Origin: Planctomicrobium sp051465645
GTDB lineage: Bacteria; Planctomycetota; Planctomycetia; Planctomycetales; Planctomycetaceae
DNA length: 64,000 nucleotides
Assembly: GCF_051465645.1 (NCBI RefSeq)
Contig: NZ_CP195790.1
Span: 2,604,001 to 2,668,000 of the forward strand
Direction: 5' to 3'
The notes beneath the pieces are model-generated. The model had not been told where the DNA came from. It worked only from the letters and a program-made list of their open reading frames with translations, and made no database searches. This document shows positions 8,401 to 18,800 of this stretch, piece after piece (position 1 is the first letter of the stretch; each line of letters begins with the position of its first letter). The translations under genes were made by a program, and so were the position numbers.

Positions 8401-10878
8401 GCGTTCTCCCAGCGGGTTGACCTGGGCGATGGGCTGGTTCAGCAGGTCGTAGAGGGTCGTGGCGCGCGCCCCCAGCGGGTTGATGCTGGCCACCGGTCGC
8501 GACGCGACGTCGTAGACCGTGGTGACGATGTTTCCCAGCGGATTGACGGTGCGGACCTGCTGGCCGTTGGCGTTGTAGGCGTAGCTCGTCCGGTTGTTGA
8601 ACGGATCTATCGTGGCGGCGGCACGGCCGGCGGAGTCATACAGCGTGGTGGTCCGGTTGCCGGCGGCGTCGATCTGGGCCAGTTGTTGTCCGGCAGCATT
8701 GTACACCGTTGTGGTCCGGTTGCCAGCGGGGTTGACCGTGGCGATGGCCTGGTCGTTGGCGTTGTAGACCGTTGTGGTCCGGCGGCCGAGGGGATCAATG
8801 GTGGCCACGGGGCGGCTGTCGGCATCGTAAATCGTGGTGGTGCGGGCTCCCAGCGGATTGATCGTGGCGATGGGGAGCTGCACGCTGTCATAGAGCGTGG
8901 TGTTGATCTGCCCGAGAGGATTGACGGTGCGAATCCGGTTTCCCGCCAAGTCATAGGCGTAGGATGTTCGTTGTCCCAGCGGATTGACCGTGGCGACCCG
9001 CTGGTTCATCCCGTTATAGATGGACGTCGTCCGCTGGCCGAGGGGATTGATGACGGCGATGGGGTTGCTGCTGGTGTCGAAGAGCGTGGTGGTCCGCTCA
9101 CCCAAGGGGTTGATCGTCACATCACGGCGGTGGACCGGGTCATGAATGGAGGTGGTGCGACCGCCTGCGGGGTCGATTGACACTGTCGCGTCTTGCGGCT
9201 GATCATAGAGCGTGGTGGTGATGGCCCCGGTGGGGGCGGTGGTTTGGATGACCCGGTTCCGTTCATCCCGGACGAGCGTGGTGCGGGCGCCGAGCGGTTC
9301 AATCGTGACGACCTGCTGCTGGGCGGCGTTGTAGAGATAGGACGTGCGAGCGCCGGCGGGGTTGATCACGGCGGAAAGCGTTCCATCCGGGTTATAGATG
9401 GAGGTGGTTCTGCGGCTCAACGGGTCAATTGTGAGCAGGATCTGACCAGCGGCGTTGTACAGTGTGGTGGTACGGGCGCCCAAGGGATCAAGAACAGCTG
9501 TACGCTGGTTGTTAGTGTCCCATATCAGCGTATTGCGGCCTCCGGCAGGAAGCTGAACTGCGGCGATTTTCCCGGAGCTGTCGTAAACCAGGGAATGCCG
9601 GGAGCCATTTGCGAGCAGCACCTGCTCCAAGCGGACGGTGCGCTGGGGCGTGGTCGTGTAGCTGAGCGTAGTGCGCCGTCCCAGCGGATCGATCTGGGCG
9701 GCGAGCTGGCCGTCTAGGTTCCAGAGCAGTGTCGTCCGGCTTCCATTGGGGCGGTGAATACTTTTGATCTGCTTATTGCCGTAATAACTAAGTGTCGTCC
9801 GGGCTCCCGAGGGAGCGATGATGCCGGTGGCGGCGGTGCCGAACGAGAACGTATAAATTCCGCCGCCGGGGAGAGTGCGGGTGCGGACCCGGCCCAGAGT
9901 GTCGTAAGCGTACGTGGTGCGATGGCCGTCGTGGTCGATGATCGTCCGGATTTGATGCTGGGCATTATAAAGATAGCTGCTGCGCTGATTTCCGGGGGCC
10001 TGGATGGCGACTAGGTCTCCCGCTCCGTCAATCGTCAGGTTTGTAGTGCGGCCTGCGCTGTCCTCGATCTGGCGGAGATTCTGATTGACATCATAGCTGT
10101 AGGTCGTCAGCAATCCTCCAGGTTGGACGATGACACTGATTCGCTGATTGCTATCCCGGAGGATCGTCCAGATCGCCCCGGATGGTTGAACCAGTCGGGA
10201 CAGCAGGCCCGCGGAGGTGTAGTCCCGGCGAAGCCCATTGAGCAGGGTTTCGGAATAGGAGTCGTCCAGCTGTTGCTGGAGGGCACTGGTGGATCCTGCC
10301 GGGCTTTCGAACCAGCCGTTGGCGTCTTTGTCGGTATATTCAAAAGACTCGCCGTTGCTGCCGATCAGGAGGACTGAACCGCTGGCGAGCAACCTTGCGG
10401 ATCTGCGGTCGAGTGACCGCGCGGAACTGCTATCCGGTAGAATCAGTGACGGATTGAAGACTGCTCCCCAGCCCCGTCCGTAACCGGCGGTCTGACCCGC
10501 TGTGAGGGCGTTGTAGAAGATCAGCGATCGCGGCCCAAGCGGCCCGGTGACTGGAGCACCTGCCTGGAGACCGAGATTTCCGGTGGAAGGGTTGACTTCC
10601 CCCCTACTCCCGCCCGTTCCTTCCCCGGTTCCTGGCACTGGAGGATTGGCGCCATTGGCTGCGGAGCAGATCTGGCCCAGCGAGGTTTCCAGGCTGTTGG
10701 AGGAGTTCGTACTGGTTCCCAGTGTCGAACTGAGGCCACTAGACGTACCAGTTGGCTTTTCGCATCCACAACCACATGTTCCAGAGTCGTCGTGAGAAGG
10801 GGCTGGACAGGGTTGCCCCGGGTCGAGGGGAGGAGTTTGTTGACCGTTGCCACAGTTTTGTGCTGATCCGCATCCCAT
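5455..10878 (-). CDS. Giant YD-repeat / RHS-family protein with unique C-terminus
   Basis: This 1807-residue protein has four parts. Residues 1-90 are Cys-, Ser- and Pro-rich (CGCGCEKP). A beta-rich pre-repeat region follows. About residues 270-1340 hold dozens of YD repeats of the form TTxYDxAGRPVATIDPLG. The RHS core (LGSASELTDANEEV, YDAWGE, GLYYIRQRDY, NGIDPSGL) lies at about 1470-1570. The last 235 residues after DPSGL are unrelated to the repeats, include FNGCSCCSK, and are encoded by visibly more AT-rich DNA. RHS proteins form a shell around a variable C-terminal payload, often a toxin, and are exported to the surface or into neighbours. No immunity-like gene follows the stop. The start has AAGGA 9 bp upstream. 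No ordinary signal peptide is evident. It is the last gene of the minus-strand glycan cluster. Confidence 0.85.
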   Translation of the reverse strand: MGCGSAQNCGNGQQTPPLDPGQPCPAPSHDDSGTCGCGCEKPTGTSSGLSSTLGTSTNSSNSLETSLGQICSAANGANPPVPGTGEGTGGSRGEVNPSTGNLGLQAGAPVTGPLGPRSLIFYNALTAGQTAGYGRGWGAVFNPSLILPDSSSARSLDRRSARLLASGSVLLIGSNGESFEYTDKDANGWFESPAGSTSALQQQLDDSYSETLLNGLRRDYTSAGLLSRLVQPSGAIWTILRDSNQRISVIVQPGGLLTTYSYDVNQNLRQIEDSAGRTTNLTIDGAGDLVAIQAPGNQRSSYLYNAQHQIRTIIDHDGHRTTYAYDTLGRVRTRTLPGGGIYTFSFGTAATGIIAPSGARTTLSYYGNKQIKSIHRPNGSRTTLLWNLDGQLAAQIDPLGRRTTLSYTTTPQRTVRLEQVLLANGSRHSLVYDSSGKIAAVQLPAGGRNTLIWDTNNQRTAVLDPLGARTTTLYNAAGQILLTIDPLSRRTTSIYNPDGTLSAVINPAGARTSYLYNAAQQQVVTIEPLGARTTLVRDERNRVIQTTAPTGAITTTLYDQPQDATVSIDPAGGRTTSIHDPVHRRDVTINPLGERTTTLFDTSSNPIAVINPLGQRTTSIYNGMNQRVATVNPLGQRTSYAYDLAGNRIRTVNPLGQINTTLYDSVQLPIATINPLGARTTTIYDADSRPVATIDPLGRRTTTVYNANDQAIATVNPAGNRTTTVYNAAGQQLAQIDAAGNRTTTLYDSAGRAAATIDPFNNRTSYAYNANGQQVRTVNPLGNIVTTVYDVASRPVASINPLGARATTLYDLLNQPIAQVNPLGERSSTLYDAARRPVAEIDPLLHRTTAIYNAAGRTIATIDPLHNRTTTLYDAALQPISMIDSLGKRSTMVYDAAGNQIAAVNALNQRTTTLYDSAQRPIATVNALNNRTTTVYNAASDVLASVMPLGQRTTLVYNAAGQQVATVDPLLHRTTAVYDLAGRPLAEVNPLGARTTTVYDRSRVVASIDANNNRTTTVYDLAGRPEATIDALSARTTNVYDAAGQTIAMVDERNHRFSFTYDPAGQRTQKIDPLNRRVTNTYNPDGALLTRLDARGNLTTYLYDANHQLTGRLYPDGSRTTFVYNVLGDRTMMANHTGRYTMTYDDLRRKQTVVTPVGKVITYQYDALSRRTQMNVASAGVFTYSYDNNNQLKTVLNPQNDRTTFSYNAAGLRTLKELANGTRATFIYDAADQPTRVVNLKSDNSLISQFNYIYDPVGNKTRIATADGGITTYAYDTTYQLTEEHRTGGQSWNTLSADDWGDLSSGGWGSLNVNSDYHNTFVYDPTGNRLVKNASGARTTSTYDAANQLISSQNAAGRTTYTFDADGNQALVLEPNGDRTTTTWDYENRSILVELPGGGRQTSSYDPDGLRVLKADSTGITKFLWDGQAYLLETDESNVIVAVYTQEPTTHGRVVSQYRLTEGLGLFSYYHGDVLGSASELTDANEEVTDTYQYDAWGELLARAGVTVNPFQWTGAWGYYKDEATGLYYIRQRDYLPRTARWTSTDLLEFVDGMNLYLAYFVPNGIDPSGLACMGEPTGVVYVPGRGTMSFEAAAASTAYQLSTNFKVSFVPFENAFSFNGCSCCSKLGFIQIVKNSTISDVPLFNFRYSDKDWKLDVKGYPSGPFYPFGDFEDPSKPFTVSFMRDYPTRPLFAGFGTIWKMDQELEACAACMSGNEGPNINTREFRDIDADFTSNVYSGVTVYGCVRYSQSYFFERLQQTILGPKVNMTTKFPDNTSFKVERGIPVQPPSDDFVRIVKRTHFFTRN

Positions 10879-10932
10879 GGAATTAGTCCTTGTGTTAAAG
10901 AAAAACGGTGAACAAAACAGGGAGGGAAAAGA

Positions 10933-12813
10933 TCAGGGGGTGGTCGCTTTGTGGGGAGGGGGGCCACTCCTGGCCTCGGGATCGTTCTTCTCGGCCCGCT
11001 CCGCGGCGGCGATGGCCCGGATAACGTGTTTGGAAATCTCACGTTTGAGGGCCGTCTCTTCCAGGCCGACCGATCCCAGCAACGCCTGCGCCCAAGGCTT
11101 CTTCGCCTTCAGCCAAGTTTTGGCCCGCGGCAGAATATCCGCCACAATCTGATCGAAGTGCTCACGGCAACCCGTCACCCCCCAGGCGTTCATCTGTCTA
11201 GACAGCTTTTCGCACTGCTGGCACTGGGGAAACTTGTGAGAGTCAAACAGTTGCGTGAGCTGAGTCCCTGGACCTTCTCCCAACGACTGGGGAGGAGCGA
11301 TGAGCACATGAAACTGCCGCTGTTCAGCCTTGAACGCATAGGGAGTCAGGCCGAGTCGCTGTCCCAGTTCTTTGACGAACTCGAATTCCGAAGGAGGATC
11401 GGTGTCGTCCACAAAGATGCGACCGCCAGGAGCCAGCAGCCTCTCGATCTGGCCCAGCCCGCCTCGACGGCCTGAAGCCGTATTCGGACCAGCCGACCGG
11501 CGGCCGATTACAATCACATCGTACAACTCTCCGTAGTCCGGCTCCCAGTTGTACCAGGCGGGAGTTCCCGCAAAATCACTTTGGATCAGATGCACATTTT
11601 CATCCACCAGCGGGGTAATCGTATCAATTGCGGTCGGGGACTGTTCAATCGTTGTGAGCGAGACTCCGCGCGATGCGAACCACAACGTGGAGATATTGGA
11701 GCCGTATTCCAGGACCCGCATGTCCGTCCGGATCATCGACAATTGCAGAAACAGGGAAAATGGCAAGACCTCCTCCGGCGCTCGTCCCAGTTGATCCCGT
11801 AGACGATGATATTCCGCCTCGAGCGGATGTCGGGGCCGGCTGGAGGAAATGGAGCTGGAAGCTGCCGAGACGGTTCTCGTTCCTGGCCTAGGCCCCTCTG
11901 GAGGTTGTCTCAGGAGCCCGATCGCCTGCTGGACCGCGTTCGGGTTCGTTCTCTGAAAGCATTCCACGGTCGCTTGATAAAGATCCTGCCGCCCCAGTTC
12001 CTGAAATCCGATCAAATAGTTGTAAATGCGATCGATTAAAACAGGGGTGTAAGGCTTCCCTTCCGGCTCAAAGAAGCTGTGAATGGCGCGAAATGCCGGC
12101 AGACAGAGCACCTGGTTTCCTCGTGCGCGGAACTTTTCCATGAGATACGTTTCGTTTCCTCCAAACCCATAAAACTGGGGATGAAACGAAGGCCACACGG
12201 CGCGGCGGCAGGCAAAGGCAAACGTCCCTTGCTGCTGGATCTCATAGGCGGGGTTGCAGGGATCCAGACCGCGTTCATCGATCGTCCAAGCCCCGAACTG
12301 ATTCCCCCGGAAAACGGCCCCATGGGAAATCATCGCTCCCTGCGGCGGCGGGAGCGGCTCGCTTACATACAGGTGCTGCTGCGTCGCGGTGATCCGACCG
12401 GTGATGGAAACTAGTGGTCCCATGATGAGGTCTGAAGACTCAGGATGCTCGTCGAAGTACTTCAGCAGTGCGTCAATGGCTCCCAGTTCAAAGAAGACGT
12501 GGGAATCGCAGCAGAGGACATAAGTTCCCCGCGCCTGTTGAAAAACCTGTTCTTTGTAGAGACAGGAGGAGGGGGGCCCCGGAACACGGAGATAGCGGAC
12601 CCCGGGAACTTGCTGGACCTGCTTGTGCAACTCAATCGCATAGCGGTTGGTCTGCTCCTGGCCGTCTTTGATCACCTGCTCAGAGTTGTCAATGATGATG
12701 ATCTCGGTTCGGTCTAAGAGGTGTGGAAATTTCGTCCTGAAATCCACAAGCGTGGCATACGCCATCTTGTCGTCACGGGTGGCAAAGCCAAATGTGAATA
12801 GAGGGGAGTCCAT
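10933..12813 (-). CDS. Glycosyltransferase-methyltransferase fusion
   Basis: This is a 626-residue protein. Residues 1-260 form a GT2-like GT-A domain: an opening strand, then TEIIIIDNSE and the acidic motif VLCCDSHVFFE near residue 100. Residues about 335-510 resemble a class I SAM-dependent methyltransferase (VLEYGSNISTLWFASRG as motif I, then YDVIVIGRR, GGRIFVDDTD). The last 110 residues hold a CQQCEKLSRQMNAWG...GCREHF motif, then a basic coiled tail. Its ATG directly follows the TAA of the Thr-rich gene (TAAATG), so the two are translationally coupled. The RHS gene begins 54 bp downstream. It probably adds and methylates sugars on a surface polymer or on the neighbouring Thr-rich protein; that target is inference. 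Confidence 0.75.
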   Translation of the reverse strand: MDSPLFTFGFATRDDKMAYATLVDFRTKFPHLLDRTEIIIIDNSEQVIKDGQEQTNRYAIELHKQVQQVPGVRYLRVPGPPSSCLYKEQVFQQARGTYVLCCDSHVFFELGAIDALLKYFDEHPESSDLIMGPLVSITGRITATQQHLYVSEPLPPPQGAMISHGAVFRGNQFGAWTIDERGLDPCNPAYEIQQQGTFAFACRRAVWPSFHPQFYGFGGNETYLMEKFRARGNQVLCLPAFRAIHSFFEPEGKPYTPVLIDRIYNYLIGFQELGRQDLYQATVECFQRTNPNAVQQAIGLLRQPPEGPRPGTRTVSAASSSISSSRPRHPLEAEYHRLRDQLGRAPEEVLPFSLFLQLSMIRTDMRVLEYGSNISTLWFASRGVSLTTIEQSPTAIDTITPLVDENVHLIQSDFAGTPAWYNWEPDYGELYDVIVIGRRSAGPNTASGRRGGLGQIERLLAPGGRIFVDDTDPPSEFEFVKELGQRLGLTPYAFKAEQRQFHVLIAPPQSLGEGPGTQLTQLFDSHKFPQCQQCEKLSRQMNAWGVTGCREHFDQIVADILPRAKTWLKAKKPWAQALLGSVGLEETALKREISKHVIRAIAAAERAEKNDPEARSGPPPHKATTP

Positions 12814-13923
<1,110 letters not shown>

Positions 13924-14109
13924 CGTTTTATTCCTTATTCAACCCTTAGGGCGTGATCAACTTTACAACTGACAACCGCCGCCAACGGCAGATTGTGGGA
14001 TATCTCTTTGTGTTTTTAACTTTCGATCATCTCCAAAGATTGAATCTTGCCTCCTTGAGACGTTCGCATCGGTATGAGTATCGAAACGTTGGAGCTCCAT
14101 TTCCAACCC

Positions 14110-14247
14110 AAGTTCCAGTTCAAGTGGAAGTTCAAGTTCCAGTTCAAGTGGAAGTTCAAGTGGAAGTTCAAGTGGAAGTTCAAGTGGAAGTTCAAGTGGA
14201 AGTTCAAGTGGAAGTTCAAGTGGAAGTTCAAGTGGAAGTTCAAGTGG
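14110..14247. repeat. 12-bp tandem minisatellite
   Basis: About eleven copies of the unit GTTCAAGTGGAA, the first few variant (GTTCCA...), lie between the Thr-rich gene and the next glycosyltransferase gene. All three frames on each strand are open or nearly so, giving meaningless VQVE or NFHL repeats. The glycosyltransferase stop codon (14240-14242) lies inside the last plus-strand copy. Confidence 0.85.
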
Positions 14248-14950
14248 ATTCAGGCAGCTTGATTCGGAGTGACTTTGCAGCCACTGTGTGCGAATCTCGA
14301 AATGCCGGGGGCGAGAAAAACAGGCATCGGGACTGGCAAGCTCTTTTTCCGACCATTCTCTCTTCAGGATCCGGGCTCAGTGGTGTCAGATAGGACTGCA
14401 GCTGACCATATATACGAAGTCCCCAACTCGGCAGCATTTCAACATCCTGAGCTCCCGTGAACCTCAACATCCATTTCAGAAGCAGCATCTGGTGCAGTTG
14501 CCGCGTTCTGACTAAATATCCTGGCACAATCATGTCAACAGGAATCGCGTGGTCAGCGCGTGCCACGTTTTGAGCAGAATACCTTCTTGTATTGGCGGAG
14601 AAGAGTCGCCCGTCTTGGACCAAGACTCCAAATTGCGGCACCAGCTCGGCCGTCCATAGAATGTGCTCCAGCATTCGTCGTCCCTGCAGCGTGTCGTCAT
14701 CATGAAAATAGTCAAATTCTTTTTCGCGCATGAAGCCTCCTGAAAGACGATTATAGGACCCAGAGTTCTGGTGAATTCGCAACCGCCGATCGCAAAGCCG
14801 GGAGCCTACCGGTGCTTCCCCTTGAGGTTCAGGCGCACACTCAATCAGCGTTGTCGAGCATGGAACAAACTGAGCTCGAAACACCTGTAAAATTGGCGAA
14901 AGATTGTCCTGCCGTGTGCAGTTCACAATGACAACTTCAATTTTGAACAT
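14240..14950 (-). CDS. Small glycosyltransferase-like protein
   Basis: This 236-residue ORF starts at ATG 14950, behind GGGGAGGTT. It opens with a GT-A-like strand (FKIEVVIVNCTR) and has the acidic motif FDYFHDDDTL near residue 80, which fits a metal-binding DXD motif of GT2-like enzymes. Further conserved family features are weak. The stop codon is supplied by a copy of the 12-bp minisatellite, so the native C-terminus may have been longer or different. It overlaps the 3' end of the upstream pyruvyl-transferase pseudogene by 28 bp, as in a once-coupled operon. It is part of the minus-strand surface-glycan cluster. Confidence 0.55.
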   Translation of the reverse strand: MFKIEVVIVNCTRQDNLSPILQVFRAQFVPCSTTLIECAPEPQGEAPVGSRLCDRRLRIHQNSGSYNRLSGGFMREKEFDYFHDDDTLQGRRMLEHILWTAELVPQFGVLVQDGRLFSANTRRYSAQNVARADHAIPVDMIVPGYLVRTRQLHQMLLLKWMLRFTGAQDVEMLPSWGLRIYGQLQSYLTPLSPDPEERMVGKRACQSRCLFFSPPAFRDSHTVAAKSLRIKLPEST

Positions 14951-15631
14951 AACCTCCCCACTTCTTTTAAGTCGGCAGGCCACTCGAATTCCAGTTTCTC
15001 CAACCACGCCTCGAAAACACCCTGATTTTTGCGGTAGGCATTCGGCAATAAAATCACCCGCCGCTGACAGATCTGCCCCGCAATGGTAAAGTGCAGGCAG
15101 TCCGTCACAATTGTCCGGACTGCGGCAGCTTTACGGAGATATGCCAGATAGCTCAGCCATCCCAGCCCGGCGGCCGGGTCGTGGCCGCGACGGTCAAACT
15201 GGGATTCACCATCGGACCTCAAAATGAGGACCACATCACAGTTCGGAGCGGGAATCGCTCCCGAGACATTCAGACATAAAGCAACATCGGGAGCCAGGAT
15301 GGCTCCCGGACAGCGAACCTGGCTGTAAAACTCTCGTGTAAAAAATGCGTTCATAGGGTGCGACTTCATGTGCATGCCAATATTGTGGCAGAAGCGTCTT
15401 GGGAAGCGGAATCTGCTGTACCACGCTTCGAATCGATTTCGGATAGGGATACCCCATGCTCCCTCCACCAAACTGCACAAGTTCTTCAATTTCATCCGGT
15501 ACTACTCCAGTCCATCGGCGTTCAAGGATAATGATTTAGTAGCGGGCTCCAAAGGTTTCAAACAATTGCATTGTGGCCGCGTGGATCAGGCCATCGCCAG
15601 CATTGCCACACCAAACTTGGACATTGCCCAT
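14923..15631 (-). pseudogene. Broken polysaccharide pyruvyl transferase-like gene
   Basis: Starting at ATG 15631, the frame reads GNVQVWCGNAGDGLIHAATM and QLFETFGARY, then meets a TAA (about 15536). It continues through VQFGGGSMGYPYPKSIRSV and LLPQYWHAHE, and must then shift frame near 15390-15440 to reach CPGAILAPDVALCL and AAVRTIVTDCLHF, ending at 14923. GN-GD-LI, FGGGSMG and RTIVTD-LH are hallmarks of the polysaccharide pyruvyl transferase / EpsO-like family, which adds ketal pyruvate or modifies exopolysaccharide. One stop and one frameshift make it inactive unless these are sequence errors. Its loss may have altered the surface polymer made by this cluster. Confidence 0.7.
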
Positions 15632-15856
15632 AAGCTTACCTGCCAAGGGAAGGCAAACACCGGTTCTACGAGAGAATCGTCTAAGAACTGTGTGGTAGCA
15701 GTAAACTTTCCTATTCGACGCGACCGCACTTGGTCCTCTTTGTTCGATATTAAAAATCGAACTCCAATGGTATTAAATGTAGAGCATACACATGTGACGA
15801 CGGTAACAACTTTAATATCGGATCATAATGTGATCGATCAGTGTTCTTTCCATAAA

Positions 15857-18800
15857 TCAATCACAATCTATTAATGTGTCGCCCGACAGGCTATCCTCTA
15901 TGTTGGTCAATTTTCGATAATGTCGCAGTGCCTGTCGGGCTGGTTGGTAGTCGGGGTGGGCATGAAGGATGTCGCTCCAGACCTGCCGGGCCTTATCGAA
16001 TTGGCCGAGATCTTCGTAGACTATGGCTAGGTTGTGGCGGGCTTTGTGTGTGCTGACCCCCTGGTCGATACTGGTGAAGTGGCGTGGGGTCTGTTCCAGG
16101 AGTATGCGGAGGTAGGTTTGCTCCGCGTCCTCCAGTCGGCCGCGCTGGTGGAAGAGCATCGCTTGGCGGAACAGGAGTTCTTTGTCAGCAGTGAAGAGTT
16201 GCAGGCCCTGAGTTAAGCAGTTCTGGGCTTCGGTCAGTTTGTTCAGTTGCATCATCGAACCGATCAGGATTGCATAGGCTTTGCGAAGGTGTGATTCCTG
16301 GGGTGTCGAGACGTCGATGCAGCGTGTTAAAGACTGGACGGCTTGTTCGTGCTGATCGGCATCGGCGTGGGTCATACCGAGGTTAAACAACACGAACGGA
16401 TGATCGGGCCGCTCCGCAAGGTCGCGATGCAGAAGCTTGAAATCCCGTTCGAGTTTGCGGACATGTCCCGCTTCGCTATGGTCGGACCCGGAGTGGACGA
16501 CGTAAATGTCAGTCCAGGCCACGTCACCCCCGGCGCGACGAATGGCCGGGAGGATCTGTTCATGGATGTGAAATTCCCAATTCAGATCCGGACGATTGCG
16601 AATGAGCTTCACATGGTCCACAGCTGTCACGTCGTTGGGATTGATGCCGGGGCAATGCACCTGCATGACATAGCCCAGGACCTGTTCTGGATGCGCCCCG
16701 TCGGCGAGTTGCTTGAGTTTCTGGCCACAGTGTTCGGGAATTGTGTCGTCCGAGTCCATCCAGAAGATCCACTCTCCGCGCGCGTGCCGGAATGATTCAT
16801 TTCTGGCCAAACTGAAACTGTCCTGCCAGGCCCAGTGGTGGACTGTGGCCCCCAGTTCTTCGCAGATTTGTGGTGTTAGGTCCTGCGAGCCCGTATCGAC
16901 GACGATCAACTCATCCACCCACGGACGTAAACTTTCCAGACAAGGGCGGATCGTCTGTTCGTTGTCCCGGACGATCAGACAGGCAGAGAGCTTGATCGGA
17001 TTTGGTTGCAGGAGCAGTTCTCCGGCATCATTCGCTTCCAGAAGAAAATGGGGATAGCCCACTCGTTGCGGTCGTTGCTCTGGCTGTGGTTGTTGTGCCT
17101 GATCCCACTTCTCGCGATACCGTTGCTGATTGGTTTCCAGCAGTCCTCGCAGGTCAGTGCCACTTCCTCGAAACGTGGCGCTCCCTACGTGGTGAATGAA
17201 GGTGTCGGTGGCAATGAGACACTGGTATCCCGCCGCCTGGGCGCGACGGCAGTAGTCATCATCTTCAAAGTTGCCGATCCCGAATCGCTCATCCAATTGG
17301 CCAATTCGGTCGACGACCTCTTGCTTGATTAACAGGCAGAACCCGACGAGCCGATCGGTGGGCTGATAGTGTTGGTGATGCTGCTTCCCCCAGTCCCAGG
17401 CGAAACCGTCAAGTTGAGCCAACTCGTCGTAGGTGACCGGAACCTGTTGCTCCCCGCTGATACAGTTGGTCACCGGGCCGACGAGGCCAACCTCAGGTGC
17501 AGAATTGAGTGCAGCAGTGAGTCGCTGCAGCCACCCCGTAGTGACGATCGTGTCATTGTTGAGGAGAAGAATTTGCTCTCCCTGTGCGGCCTGAATGCCT
17601 TGATTGGCGGCAGCCGGGAAACCTCGATTACACCCATTTTCAATCAGCCGCAGATGAAGATCGGCACGCAGGAAATCCACAGTTCCGTCGGTGGAGCCAT
17701 TGTCGACCACAATGATCTCATAGGGCTCATCTGTCACCAGCCGAATGCTGTTCAGGCAGGCTTGAGTATGGGGCCATTGATTGTAGGTTACGAGGATGAT
17801 TGAAGTGAGTGGGGGGCGACGTTGGGGAGTGGGGATGGCCGTCGTCAGGAACTGGTACGCAAAGAATTCGGCCGCCTCGGCCTCAGTACTGACTTGGAGT
17901 GAAAATGGACCGAGAGTGATCTGCCAGGGCTTGCCTTGCTGTTGCCACTCGGCGAAGCCGGGACCCCCGACAAACTGCAGCGATTGGATTTCGAAGCCAC
18001 AACGAAAGAGAAGTTTCTCGACCTCCCGACGAGTAAAAAAGCGAACGTGGTCCTCATCCAGCAACCCGGCCGATTCGTATGTCCAGTTTCCAGCCAGCAA
18101 CGAGCGGATGACGGTGTGATTACGAACATTCGGAATGCTGGTCACCAGTGTTCCGTCTGGAGTGAGCCAGCGGCGAATCTTCTGCAACACGGCAGCAGGG
18201 TCTCGTAGATGCTCCAGCACATCCGCACAAATGACGCAATCGAAGGAGCCTTCAGGAAAATCCAGCCCCTCCGACTGGACATTGCCGATATACACCTCGT
18301 CCAGGCGAGTCGTCGCCAGCGACGCGGCATCTGAGTTCAGCTCAATGCCGGTCACATGCGACTGCTGTCGCTGCTTAATGGCAACCCCCAGCTTGCCTCC
18401 ACCGCAACCGATATCCAGCAGACGCTGAGCATGAATCGGGATGCGTTCCAGAACATCTGGGCGATCAAACTCAAAATAAGCCGGAGCTTTGACAACGGGC
18501 AGAGGAACTTTTGGCATTCCCACCTGGCGAATTGGCGTCCGGGCGGTGAGGCTCGTCAACTGCGAGAGGATCGTCTCTGCCCGGTGGCGGTATGTGTGGT
18601 GAGAGCAAGCCAGTTCTTGTCCTGCTGCGGCAATCCGCTCCCGCTCCTGGTCGTGCCGCAAGTAATAGTGAATCTTGTCGATAAGTTCCCCTGCATCCTG
18701 GTAGGTCTCGGCGTGGAGGCCCATCTGGAACAACTCGTCTTGCCCATTCTCAACGAGGGCATTTGTCATGAGTAAGGAACCGCTGCAGAGTCCTTCGAAC

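Noticed and set aside
6925..9717. Long plus-strand ORFs (up to 347 codons) opposite the RHS gene
   Set aside because: They are antisense shadows of the YD repeats with periodic GV/VDR-rich sequence and no ribosome sites.
13953..14393. 146-codon ORF with VQVEVQVE repeats, and the opposite NFHL-repeat ORF
   Set aside because: Both are readings of the 12-bp minisatellite; neither has a credible start or domain.
15368..15874. 168-codon plus-strand ORF
   Set aside because: It overlaps the pyruvyl-transferase pseudogene antisense and contains no recognisable motif.
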